Origin: Halocafeteria seosinensis
Lineage: Eukaryota > Sar > Bigyra > Bicosoecida
Direction of reading: 5' to 3'
NCBI GenBank assembly: GCA_001687465.1
Contig: LVLI01000176.1
Span: 126,001 to 141,103 of the forward strand
DNA: 15,103 bases
Within the stretch, counting starts at the first letter, position 1; each line of letters starts with the position of its first letter. The translations under genes and the position numbers were made by a program. Positions 1 to 11,000 of this stretch are shown one piece after another. Below the pieces are notes generated by a model. It had not been told where the DNA came from. It saw nothing but the letters and a program-made list of their open reading frames with translations, and searched no databases.

Positions 1-3000
1 CAGATGGAGATGAAATGCTCGGGGACAGTTGCTGCGCGTCCTCTCTAGAAAATGGCAGCCCCGACTTTAGTGACCTTCATATCGATGTGGAATACTGCAA
101 CTCTGGAACTGCTCAACAAATTACAACGGGCAAATGCTTAAATCAAAAGGAATGCACTATTTCCGTGGGGCCCGATAAAAAGCAAGTGTGGAGTCCTCGC
201 GAAGATTTGGGTATCACATGCGACGACGTCGAAACTACAAGTGATGGGAATTGCAGAAGTACACTTGGATCTGGTTTGGGCACTTGTGATTACAGTTTCT
301 TAAATCGAACGACACGACCTGTTGGGTTAGAAGACATTTCTAAACAGGGGGATCATCGAATGCTTGTAGTTGCTCAGTGCTTCGAATTGGAAGTTACTTT
401 TTTTGATGGTGCTTTTTCGATGGACAAAGGGGACGTGCGCTTTATCATAGCTATGGTGGATATAGCGTTCGTCTTCATATTCCTTGGCTCATATTACTTT
501 TTGAAATCCCAAGAAACCGAAGAAATAAAGGAGAAAAAACAGCTTACTGCTGCGGACTATACGATCTTTATTCCGAGCTTGCCCAGTAAAGAGTCCTCCA
601 TGGTACTCCATAAGGAGTTGCGGAGAGTACTGGAGAAAATGGCTTCATGCTCTCCAATTGTTAGCTACCAACTGGAGAGAAATCGAGTAGTTGTTGGAGA
701 TATCAATTTCGGATTCAAGGAAACAAGTCTCTTGAACGCTTTCATAAAGCGGGGCAAACTGCTGCGGAAACTAGACGCCAAGAGTAATGAATATGAGCAG
801 CTTGCAGGCTTGGATGAAAAAGGGAAAAAACTTGAGCGAGCGCGAAAACAAGTGACAAAAGTGAAGACAAAGCTCCGTCAACTAGATAAGCACATTGACT
901 ATTTGGAGAAGCTGTTTGTTGGGTCGACGGCCGTTGCTGCGTACGTGACGTTTGAAGAAGTCGAGGGAGCTCAACGTGCCAAGCTCCAATATCCGCCAAC
1001 ATTCTTCTACTGGTGCTGTCAATCAGAGCGCAAAAGACTCTGGGGCCGACATAGGGTGCAAGTGAAGGATGCGGCAGAACCAAGTGATATTAAATGGGAA
1101 AATTTGCCCGTCTCGATGCCCAATCGCTTTGTCCGGCAACTCATCATTGGTATTCTCACTATAGGTATACTTGTCGGATCCGCTCTACTGATTTTCGTCG
1201 TAGAAGAAGAACGACGGAGCCGGGAACGACAATTCTTAACCCCAGAGTGTAGTCGGTTTGATGATTTACTCAACAAAACAAAAGTTGTTCAAGATGAATT
1301 TTTTGAGCAACTCGAAGGCGTGGAGAGCGGTGGTGAAGGGAGATTAGGATGCTTCTGTCAACAAAAGTTTGACTTCTTCAATCCGTCGGAAGCATTGGAC
1401 GTGAGGTTCGATACTCCGGAAGGCACACAAAAATTGTGTCGCGAATGGTTTGAGACGTTCTTTCTCGTCCAATTCTTTACGTACGGTAGCGCTCTTCTGA
1501 TTGTTACCATTAACTTTACGTTTCGCCTTATTTTGAAACAACTTACCGGGTTTGAAAAGATTGCTTCTAAGACGGGTATGTATTTGCTGACTTCGTACTA
1601 AATCTGCACGCCGTTGCAAGTGCGTAACAAAATATTTTACTGCTTTCAGGGGAAGTTATTTCGCGAGCATTAAAGCTTTTTGTTCTCCAGGTAAGTTTTG
1701 AGTTTGATGCTAAAACTACAATACCCAGTCGTGTTACATTCCGTTGTTTAAAGTGCAGCTCCTGAACACCGCTGGTGTGTTGATAATCATTAATGCGCGG
1801 ATAGATACAGACTTTCGATTTCTCAGAAGGGGACAACATCGGGATTTTACGCCAGAATGGTATGCATCAGTGGGAGTGGCAATATGTGTCACGATGGCGA
1901 TAAATATCGTCGTTCCGCACGTAGCGCCGCTGCTGAAACATATGCGGGGAGCATGCCAGCGATGCTACGACCGGGGCTGCAGCTCCGATATGACGCGGAC
2001 AAAGTGTGCGACGCAAAAGGAACTAAATCTCTTACAGGTATGGCCCTTGCTTGCTGTGCTCAGTTTTTTGCATCGGAGCAATCTTTCTGCTTGAGCTACA
2101 GACGGGACCGGAGTTATTGCTGGATGAACGATACGCTCAGTTCTACAACGTTATCTTCGTCTGTACCCTGTTTTCGACGGTAAGCAATGCGAGGGAGTCT
2201 GGTCAGGGTATAATTTTATTCACCAAGCACTAGTGTTTGCAGGGTATACCGTTACTGATTCCCATTGCGATGGTAACGCTCTTCTTAGGATACTGGGTTG
2301 ATAAAATTCTTTTTATCAAGGTATATAGGACTCCTCCAGTAAGTTGGGAACTGAAACCTCCGGTATCCTGAATCAGGCTCCCTCACTTGCAATACGCGAA
2401 TGTTGGTTTGGTCAGGCCTACGATACAGATTTGGCGAAGAACTTCACTTCTCTTTTGCCATATGCAATGGTAACTCATCTCATTTTTGGGACGTGGATGC
2501 TGAGCAATCCTCTTATTTTTCCATTTGAAGTTATTCGAAGAGAAGATGGAGTTGGGGTAAGCGATTCCCTGCTCAGGGTTCTCGGATTCTTGGATCGGAT
2601 TGGAGAATTTGAGGTAGGGACGCGGCTCTCCCAGCCCGGCGTTTATGTGATGGCAGGGGTTCTCCTGCTTGTGCTAGTTGGTCTAATTCTTTCGCGAATG
2701 TTTCTAGTAAATCTCAAGAAATTGGCTCTTACGGTCTGTCCGTGCTTGGAGTATGGTTTCAATGCGTACTCAAGGCGACGTAAAGTGCAAAGAACGGCCC
2801 AAGCGAAGCCGCCGTACTTCGATGCGATTCCAACGGACATCCTACAAGAAGTTGTCACTAATAGAAGATTGGTGAAGCCCGAGCTCGTGCCTGCTTACAA
2901 GGAGGCATGGGAACGGAGACTGCAGCAGATCAAGGATAAAGAAGAGAAGAGGAAAGAGTACCAACGGATGGTGGAAGAGCGGATTCGATTAACACAATTC

Positions 3001-4467
3001 GCGGAACAGCGCGAACGGGAGGCTATTGAAGAGCAGCTGGAGGAGGCTCGTCAGGCTCGAGAAGAAGCCCAGCAAATCCGTATGCAGAAGAAAGAAGAGG
3101 AAGTCAAGTCTTTAATTTATGAAGAAGCACAAAGGAGGGCGGAAATACAGGCTATGCGTCACGCAAAAGCATTCGAGTGGGATATTATTGGCTCACTTCG
3201 CGAACAATTCCGTGAAGAAGCGTCGGTGGCCTTAACACATATCGTTGCCCGCTGTCGTCAGCTCTTGCCGCGACTGCAAGGATACACTCCGGCCGCAGCG
3301 GGTGTTCAAGACGAAACACATGCAGATGTTAACAGGGTAGACACCGATGAGGACCTATCGTTGGGTGGGGAGGCGAAAGTCGTAGACGATGACATGACTG
3401 ACGTTGGTAGTGTCCGGTCGACAACTTCTAAAGGAAGAAACTCTCTGTCTAAATATAGTTTCAATTCGTTGTATGGCTCGTTCATGCATCAATTAGCGCC
3501 CGCTGAGGGAATTCAAGTAACGGCGTCGCAGGATGGATTCCTTGCGGAAGATCTACTTTTGTGCAAGGTGGAGGGTGAGGATGAACATGACCCCTCCCTG
3601 GTATCAGATGAAATCGTTCCGGAAGTCGACGGCAGGATAAGCGATCAAACGAACAAACAAATAGCTGACATGAAGAAGGAAGCGGAGGCGGTTAAAATTA
3701 GTCGCCAGCTTGACGAGGAACTGGACGAGCACGGCATGACGCGCCAATCTGCAAAGTATAGTGAGCTTTGCGAGCTGATCTTTACACCCATGGAGGTAGT
3801 AGATGAGGACGAGGAAGACGAAATGCTACGCGACCGGGCAACGTTTGTAGAGAACGCCATGGCCAGACGAGAAGAGGAAGACGAGGAAGCTCAAGGCGAG
3901 CGAGATGCTCCCGATCCCGGAGAAGATGGGGAAATTGAAATACCGGAGGAAGACTATGTTGACATCGTAGAAACATGGGACAAAGTTGACGAACTTGAAC
4001 GTCGAGCTGGAGAGCTATATCAAAAAGCCGCTTTGGGTCAAGATTTGGAGCCCCTAGATCCTCGCTATCTGGACACGGACTTTCTAAGTGGCCTTCACTC
4101 GTATGACATTCACGATAGCACTGAGTACCGCCATCTGTTTGGATTGGATTCAGATGTACCGGCTTCATGGAAACGGCGCTTGCATGCGACACATCGCACC
4201 CACGTCGGCAGTGCTGCCAATACCAGTGTGTACAAGGCAAGGAACAAGGAAGAGCAGCAACAGATCTATCGGCAAGTTTCCCACCAAAGTGGCAAGGACC
4301 ACAGTGCCAAACCCAGTACACGTTATCTGTATCACCACAATGGTAGCAACCGCCGTCTCGCTCACGATACAACACTTTCCTCCCGGAACATTTTACAGGC
4401 TCCTTCTCGTCATGAAGAAGCCGAGGAGGAAGAAGATCTAGAGGATGAAGAAGCTCGGTATGAATAG
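1..4467 (+). CDS. OSCA/TMEM63/CSC1-like multi-pass membrane channel protein, 5' partial, six exons
   Basis: I infer exons 3-1575, 1650-1690, 1759-2037, 2102-2179, 2243-2338 and 2416-4467, giving at least 1372 residues. The frame is open to the window edge, so the N-terminus is missing. In order: a Cys-rich outer domain (about 1-140, N-glycosylation site NRTT); a membrane segment (about 145-167); a cytosolic loop opening AADYTIFIPSLP with a coiled coil, like the RRM-like loop of OSCA/TMEM63; then membrane segments near 375-399, 487-511, 535-550, 573-598, 643-685, 701-724 and 763-786. The spliced core carries family signatures: LKLFVLQLLNT, TGPELLLDERYAQ, GYWVDKILF, YRTPP and LPYAMVTHLIFGTWMLSNP. 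OSCA/TMEM63 proteins are mechanically or osmotically gated cation channels; that role here is inferred. A charged coiled coil (about 849-941) and an acidic tail follow, making it far longer than the usual 700-900 residues. The family call is fairly secure; the substrate and gating are unknown. Confidence 0.8.
1576..1649 (+). other. Intron 1 of the visible part of the OSCA/TMEM63-like gene (74 nt, phase 1)
   Basis: The donor is GTATGT and the acceptor TGCTTTCAG. Without splicing the frame stops at 1599-1601. Splicing joins SKTG to EVISRALKLF, restoring the conserved helix that follows the FE-K/T motif. A possible branch site, CGTAAC, lies about 23 nt before the acceptor. Confidence 0.8.
1691..1758 (+). 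other. Intron 2 of the OSCA/TMEM63-like gene (68 nt, phase 0)
   Basis: CAG|GTAAGT donor and AAGTGCAG acceptor. It separates the 41-nt second exon from the third. Splicing gives LFVLQ-LLNTAGVLIIINA, matching the family's KLF...QFINT-type membrane helix. Confidence 0.8.
2038..2101 (+). other. Intron 3 of the OSCA/TMEM63-like gene (64 nt, phase 0)
   Basis: CAG|GTATGG donor (a weaker consensus) and GAGCTACAG acceptor. The join gives KELNLLQ-TGPELLLDERYAQ, the strongest family signature in the gene, which fixes this acceptor rather than the earlier AG at 2062-2063 (a 26-nt intron). Confidence 0.8.
2180..2242 (+). other. Intron 4 of the OSCA/TMEM63-like gene (63 nt, phase 0)
   Basis: ACG|GTAAGC donor and GTGTTTGCAG acceptor. 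Splicing yields IFVCTLFST-GIPLLIPIAM, matching the family's TLM(F/Y)SSG-(I/M)P-L-YPIA pattern. Confidence 0.85.
2339..2415 (+). other. Intron 5 of the OSCA/TMEM63-like gene (77 nt, phase 0)
   Basis: CCA|GTAAGT donor and TTTGGTCAG acceptor. An earlier in-phase acceptor at 2375-2376 would make a 38-nt intron and add 13 residues. I prefer 2415 because the length then matches the other introns and KVYRTPP runs directly into AYDTDLAKNF, as in related proteins. Confidence 0.65.
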
Positions 4468-4633
4468 ACACAGTAAACATGTTTTCTCAGCACCCACTAC
4501 CACGAAGTTGCTTCGCCACCGCACTTCCCTTTTGCTTCGCCGGGTCCCATACAATGCAGATGAGTGCATAAATCCGGGATTGTTGGTATTTCTCGGTACA
4601 TGGCCGGTGTTTCTTGAGACCAAGGGTTCCATC
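4468..4633 (+). other. Spacer between the channel gene and DPM2 (166 bp)
   Basis: It lies between the channel stop codon and the DPM2 start codon and should hold the 3' UTR of the first gene and the promoter and 5' UTR of the second. Several ATGs here (4479, 4554, 4560, 4600) are out of frame with DPM2, so transcription of DPM2 probably starts close to its ATG. No clear poly(A) signal or TATA box is visible. Confidence 0.4.
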
Positions 4634-5009
4634 ATGGTAAGTGTCAAAATCATCGATATTTCAATGTGAATGACCTCAGGGCTCTTTGTCCCCCTCTCCA
4701 GGCGCTCATCGACAAGGTAGTGGGCGCCTCTATGCTCACTTTGAGTGCCTTTATTTTCCTCTACTACACATTATGGGTGATTATAACGGTACGTAGGGCT
4801 CCTCTGTCCGCTGTAGTCTCATCTGGATCCCTTGTACACCGTGTATACAGCCGTTTATTGACGCTGATCAACCTATACAAGCCTGGTTTCCGGCTCGAGA
4901 GTACGCCGTGATGATACCAGCTGCCTTATTGGTGGTAGTCATAGCTCTGGTAGCCACATTTGTAGGGGTCGTTATGATAAAGACAGGCCAGAAAAAGAAG
5001 ACAGAATGA
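4634..5009 (+). CDS. DPM2: DPM2, regulatory subunit of dolichol-phosphate mannose synthase, complete, three exons
   Basis: Coding exons are 4634-4636 (ATG only), 4702-4788 and 4851-5009, giving 82 residues; human DPM2 has 84. DPM2 is a small ER membrane protein that stabilises the dolichol-phosphate mannose synthase complex, which makes the mannose donor for N-glycans, GPI anchors and O-mannosylation; it also interacts with the first GPI-anchor transferase in mammals. The protein starts MALIDKVVGAS, has a first membrane helix with the hallmark FLYYTLWVI followed by PFID, then a WFPAREYAV linker and a second helix, ending in a basic KTGQKKKTE tail typical of ER proteins. The two-helix layout, the length and YYT-W...PFID match the family throughout. 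Both intron joins are in phase and restore the family sequence. The gene follows the channel gene on the same strand and converges on the nucleoporin gene. Confidence 0.93.
4637..4701 (+). other. DPM2 intron 1 (65 nt), directly after the ATG
   Basis: ATG|GTAAGT donor and CCCCTCTCCAG acceptor with a short pyrimidine tract. If unspliced, translation from this ATG would stop at 4667-4669 after ten residues. Splicing produces MALIDKVVGAS, the expected DPM2 N-terminus. Confidence 0.85.
4789..4850 (+). other. DPM2 intron 2 (62 nt, phase 0)
   Basis: ACG|GTACGT donor and GTGTATACAG acceptor. The join gives LWVIIT-PFIDADQP, which is the conserved segment after the first membrane helix of DPM2. Confidence 0.9.
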
Positions 5010-5078
5010 ATAGAGGAGTGGATACTGTATAGTGTGGAGGAGAACAGGTGTATATTGGGGGATCTAATCTAATCTAAA
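5010..5078. other. 69-bp gap between convergent DPM2 and Nup160-like genes
   Basis: The two stop codons face each other across 69 bp, so the 3' UTRs probably overlap each other or the neighbour's coding end. No canonical AATAAA is visible on either strand. The right end holds a pentanucleotide repeat. Confidence 0.6.
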
Positions 5079-5086
5079 CTAATCTA
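5062..5086. repeat. ATCTA pentanucleotide tandem repeat (five units) across the Nup160 stop codon
   Basis: Units are ATCTA x3, AACTA, ATCTA. On the minus strand the repeat carries the TAG stop of the nucleoporin gene (5079-5081) and part of its last codons. Confidence 0.8.
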
Positions 5087-8000
5087 GTATGGGATCATCG
5101 CCGTAGGCATCTTCGTCGTCATCGTAATCTAATTCCATCATGCTATCGTCTCCGGTGGCTGTACTAGTATTGGTACCCATCATATCTCTTGTTTGACGAG
5201 CGAGCTCCTGTTGGCGTTGCACATCCCGGGAGTGAACAGTGTGAGCAATACGCTGTCTGTTAACTGTCTCGTCAGACGTGTCTTCACTCGCTGGTTCAGT
5301 TCCGTGTGCTTGTTCGGACAGAATTTCAGTCTTCATGATTAGAGTCGCATAGTTCTCCAAATTCTCTTTCAGATCGCTTGCTTTCTTCAGTAAAGTGTCG
5401 TCCAAATCGCGGGCCTCGGCCACGCCATAAATGAGCTTCGTCAACAACCAGTAAGGCACATAGTCTGGTGCCTCATAGTCTTCAGTGTGCCACGCATTTT
5501 CAAGTCTCGTCGTTGCACGTTTCACAAGTTCATGAGCAAAATCCAGTGACAACCTCACATGTCCAAACTTCATAAACGTTTGCAGAAGCCTGGACGGATC
5601 CCCCTTCTCTGTGGCATATTGCTTAGCTTCCTTGATTAACCAGGCGGGTGGTTCCATTGCAGAGTCGTGGGAGAAGACCGCTCCAATTGCTGTATCATAA
5701 ATACTTGGATACTCGTGATATACTTTGGAAAGGATATACAAAGCCTCCCGTAACTTGTTCCAAAGAATACCCCACGAGGAATCTGTGGTGGCGGTCTGCC
5801 CCAGATCCATTAGGAGACCGTGCTGGGTCAACGAATCGTACATCTTCTTACTGACCGATAGGTTGCTTCCGTGCAAACTGGCGCAAGCAGTAGCGAGCTT
5901 GTCGACGACATCTCTAGGTGACAAGGAGGATACTGTCAGCATGGAGTTGTACTTGTGAAAGCTGTTGAACATCTCTAGATCGGGAAACACGATACTATCC
6001 TGTCGCTCTTGAAGTAGTTTTTCAAATCGTTGTTTTGGTATTTCCCCAAAGAGTGCAAGTTGAAGACTCCGCATATATTGACCCTGTCGCATAAGCGTCT
6101 TTTGAAGCGGTACAAAGTCAGCGACGCCTTCCGTGTGCCCCGATGCCCACAAGGAGATGCAAACACTCTTGAGCAAAGTGTCTGAAGTGCTACTGACCCC
6201 AGTGATATCTCCTGTTACTTTATGAGCATGCAAGCAAGAAAGCTCATTAGTGACCAAAGAATGAAGGCAAAGCAAATCGAACTTGGTCCTTATAGGGGAA
6301 GTGCTCTGCCTTCTAGGGTTGAATAAGGAAGATTGTCCTCCGAAAGTGTCATTTAACGACGTTTCCTTCCTAAACGACGCGTTGTCCGTCTCAAAAATAT
6401 CATACGCCGACGAAATCGGATCATGAAAATTTTTCTGATCCACATTTGCCTGCCACGTCATTAAAATGGAAAGTGATGCAGCCTGGGAAGATGGGTCGAC
6501 AGAGACCCATTGGTCAGTCTCACTGCCCATCTCAAGGGCTCCCAGTAACAGTGTAAGGCCTTCTTGGAGCAATACTCGCATCAAGATGGCAACTTCTATT
6601 TGGTGTGATGACCAAGAGGATACTCGGACCGAAAGTGTTTCATGCGCTCTTAGCAACAAAGAGCAGTATTCCCACAAGATGTGCCTCGATTCTTTCACGA
6701 GCTCAAATTTCATCATTAGAGAATACAAATGCAAAAACGTCTCCTTAAGGTCTCTGAGATCCTTGCTGTCTATGTTGCGTAGCTCAGCCTTGGAAAAGAA
6801 ACGGTAAGAGGCTTTTCGAGACAAATACTCAATTGCCCATACCATTGATTCCAGTTCAAAAGGGAGGGACGCGACGATATCCCAACGCCCGTCTTCCACA
6901 AGCCCAAACACCAACGTATGTACGGCATCACGTCGATAATGTGCCATAGACAACTTCTTGCAGCTATGGAGTGCTTCTGTGTAACGCTCTAGCCACTGTA
7001 ACTCTTCTATCTCAATATGTACAACCCTAGAGTAAATATCCAACGCTTCATAGTGTGGGACCCCACCTTCTAAATCATCCGAACTCGCATTTTGCAGCAA
7101 TTCTTCTAGTTCCTTCAATGCTAGACTAGCAAACTCCAACGGGCCTTGATGGATGTCATCCGGCCAGTACCCATTGTTAGTACCATGCTTCTCACAGCCA
7201 ACACTACTGCGGTGCTTTTTCAACAGAGACGCCGCCATTGTGCAGAAGCATGCGAAACCCATCTTCCCAAATGTCAAATGTAGCTGCGGCTCGCTCTCAG
7301 ATCCTCGTGGAACATGAAGAGGTTTTGCGTCTTGTAAATGACGAAGAGCATACCTGGCGGACCTGGAACTCTTCAAAGGATGTGAGTGGTGGTACAAGCT
7401 TCGCGCTGAATGAAGCTCGGACAAGCATTTTGCGATCCTCAATTGCCTGGTTGCATCTGCAGTCCTGCTGAAACAATAGAAGTCTTCGATAGAGGGAAAG
7501 AGCTGACTGATTGCATGGAATTGCCCCGTTACTAACGCCATAGACGCAATGCTTGGGAGTCTATCCCAGTGGGGGATTGACGAGACAGGGGTTTCATTGC
7601 TGTAGGACCGGCAACCAAGATTTTCGTAAAGAAATCTCGATGAATATTCCACCGCTGATGAAAGCGAGAGCTGGTCTTCCCCTCTCAGTAATTTTATGAA
7701 ACATTCGAGCAATGAGCGTCGCGCGTTCAGCCTTAACTGTCCATGTTCGCAGGACAAATCAATGGCCACCGGCCGCGTCGTAGAAAGTACGTCAGAATCT
7801 AACAGATCTCCGGATAAGGAGGGAAAGAGCTGTGAAACATCAGCCACCAAGCTGCGTTTTGGAGATCCGTATACTTCCGCAGTTTCAGTACAAGCAACGA
7901 GAGAGCCCTGCACGGGAGACAAATCGCTGCACACTTGCTCAAATGCACATAACATAGGCTTCTGCTCAACGTGGGCAAGTCGGAAGTATCTCTTCCAGGA

Positions 8001-11000
8001 CGGAAAAAGAATGGTTTCATGAGATATCCATCCGTCTAGCCCCAAAGAGGGAATGATTTCCCACGGCATACGTGTCATATGAGAGCAGAGAACGCGCAAA
8101 TTGTCCAAGAGTGCTCGCTTCTGATAAGAATCGGAAACGTTTAAGCACAGGGCACTTAACTTCATTATAATTATCCAAGTCCAGGAACCTCTCCAAACAG
8201 ACGCTACGGCGCTTTGCTCCGCCCCATCTGGGGTTGCAGACAGGGCATGAAGGAGTTCCGAAAACGTACGGCTTACAGGTATGTGTATATCTGGCTCCTC
8301 ACCAGAATATATAACCGGGTTTAGACATTGTCGTTCGAGTTCCGTGGGGGCTGCGCGAAGGCCAATCATAACGTTACGTGTGGTATCGTTTCCGCTGAAA
8401 AATTCATGTTCTCCGAGCCGTTGCGCTTCCACGGGATTCCTGCAGAACCAGGCATTCTGCTCCAACAGCGCACACAAAAGTGACAATTTTACTCCAATTG
8501 ATGCATTCTCTTTTCCAAAAGCGACAATCGCATTCTTGATAGCATTGCAGTTTTCTTGCAAAGACGTGGACTGGTACGGCTGCAGAGCCGGGTAACGATG
8601 CTCTTGCCGAACTAGACTCAACGATATGTCCCAGAGACTCTCCAGAAGTAACGGTTGCTTAGTCGCATCCTCCGTGTATTCTCTCAACAGCCTCTGTACC
8701 ATAAGCAATACAGAGACAGCATAGCTCCTTGCCTTGTAGCCCAAGAGAGTAAACAAGAATGACGGCTGGTGCATTGCGTGTTCGGCGGAGTGAAGACCTC
8801 TAGTTTCCCCACTGCGTTGAGCGACAAGATTTTCAGCTATCGCCATGCTTTGGCGATTGTAACAGAGGTCTAACAACTCTTCGAATGCCTCGAGCTGTGT
8901 AAATCGCTCACCGACACTTCTGTCATAAGTAAGAAATCCAGACCACTGCAAAGCAGTTAACCTAACGATGGTTTCTCCCTCCCACTTTTCTGCAGCAGAG
9001 GGTGCTATGCTGCCTTCCTTCCAAAGGATATCAGCGATGCTAGAACGCTCCTCGAGAACGAGTTCATAGTCCCTATCATCTCGATTAGTTTGGGAATACA
9101 TTGCGGCATTTGAGGAAGCATTAGCCACTAACGAGTCGAACGAAGCAGCTGTGGATTCCAGTAGTTGGCCGAAAGAATACTCATTCCCTCCCCCTTGCAA
9201 GAGGTGCGACTGAACATTTACAGGCAACAGAGAAAAAATAGCGGATGCCGCCCAGTGTAGGAGCAACGTCCTGTCTCCTTGAATAGCATCCATAGGAGTC
9301 GATCTACACTTCGTCATCCTTAGGTATCGTTCCGGGGGACATAAGGCTTTCAAGTGCAGGGGCCGGATAACGAAGAGACCCTCCCGTCGCACGACTACAG
9401 CACCTCTAGCTGTCGCATTTGGTCGAGTTCTAGAATAGATAGAAAGCGGTTCCAATAAAGACTCGACCATTCCATAGAACTGTTTTAAAAAGTACTGCCA
9501 AGCCTTAAAGTGCATGCTAAAAAATTGCCGAGCATTTTCCACAGACTGAATGGGTACAAAGCCCGATGCTTTTCGCACAAATCCAGACCGATTGATAGCC
9601 AGATCCTGAATCGTACGCATGACACAGAAAAGCAAGTGAGCCTTCGGGAAGTCCCAGCAAGCATGTTGTAATGCAGGACTCAAAACGAGTTCATGCTCCA
9701 GCGCATCAATAGAACAATTCAACTCTGCAGCGGTCCACTCAAACAGCGTCATTCGTTCACCACCTTCGTACAGAGCAGGTAGTTCGATATCTCCTACCGC
9801 ATTTTCAAGTCTTGTGGCAATTACTGTAACCAGTACCGTACCGGAACTTCCTCTGGCAATGTCACCATACAGAAAGTCGTGAGCCATGTAGCCTTCATTT
9901 CCACAAAGCAATCGCAAACAGTGAGAATCAAGGCAACCGATAGACTTTAAAACAGCTGTTTGGGCGTCCTCATGCGGTGTCTTCTGGGAGTTTTCCTGAG
10001 TCAGGAGCTTGTTAGGGTCGTGAACAAGATTGGGAGGGTCCGCATCGAATATACTACTTGTAGTGAAGTCTGACACCCTGTCACTTGACCAATTGTCTCC
10101 AAAGTGTTGAATAGAGTAGTCGTAATCCACATCGAATATCATATCGCGGTTCGATTTTGCTCTATCTGCAGCCTCAGTAACAGCTTTTACCATCCATTCT
10201 TCACTCTTATAGCCTAATTCTGTAAGTCCGAAAGTCTCAGAATGAACCATATCAAGAACATCATAATGGAGGGACAATGGAATCTCCTCTGTAATCCGCT
10301 TGTTCTCCCTCCGGCAATATTTGAACGCTACTCCAGGTTTATTTTCATGGTTCCAGCATTGCCAGCATGCATTCGTGTTTTCTTCTGAGTCGACGCACAC
10401 TAACTGTTTCATGTACATCGAATCGGAAGCCCAGGTACAATCATCCGCGTTTCCATTTAAGCTTGCCGGTGAAAATTCCTCCGCGCGTACTTCCGGCAGT
10501 TTCGAGCGAGAGAGGGGCCCGTCCAGTTCAAATACGAAATGGGAATCGGTTAAAGCGGAGCTTGTTACATCAAATCCACCATGACTTATGCGGAGAATGA
10601 AGACACTTCTATCGTTACCAGCGTAATCGGTGAAAATATCGGCAGCATATACCTGCTGTTCCTGTGACAGGTCTACGCCTGCTAACTCGAACAAATCCCA
10701 TGCGTATCGACAATTCACCTTCAGTATGTCCCACAGTAGCACTGTACCGTCTTTATGGACGCTCAATACCCATCTATTACTTTCTTGACCAGACTTTGAG
10801 CTTCTAGTTGGAGAGACAAATTGGAAATCGAGCACTGCACGTTCGCCCACCGTTTGACTACTTCCAGAGAACGCTGACAGGACCGTTTCAAGCATTGACT
10901 TAGATGTGTGAAGCCTCTTTTGGTGCAAGCAATCTTGACTAACACAATAGAGAGCTTTACCCTCATCAGAATACAAAGTGTGAACGCTACCATCCTCGAA

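Noticed and set aside
2339-2376. A 38-nt version of intron 5 in the channel gene
   Set aside because: It is in phase but much shorter than all other introns and inserts 13 residues that do not fit the family; the 77-nt version is preferred.
3782-4480. A 232-codon open frame on the minus strand
   Set aside because: It lies fully opposite the acidic tail of the channel gene; GA-rich coding strands commonly leave the antisense frame open, and the translation shows no recognisable features.
4445-4636. In-frame upstream extension of DPM2 by 63 residues
   Set aside because: It overlaps the end of the preceding gene, and DPM2 proteins are about 80-90 residues long; the ATG at 4634 gives the expected length.
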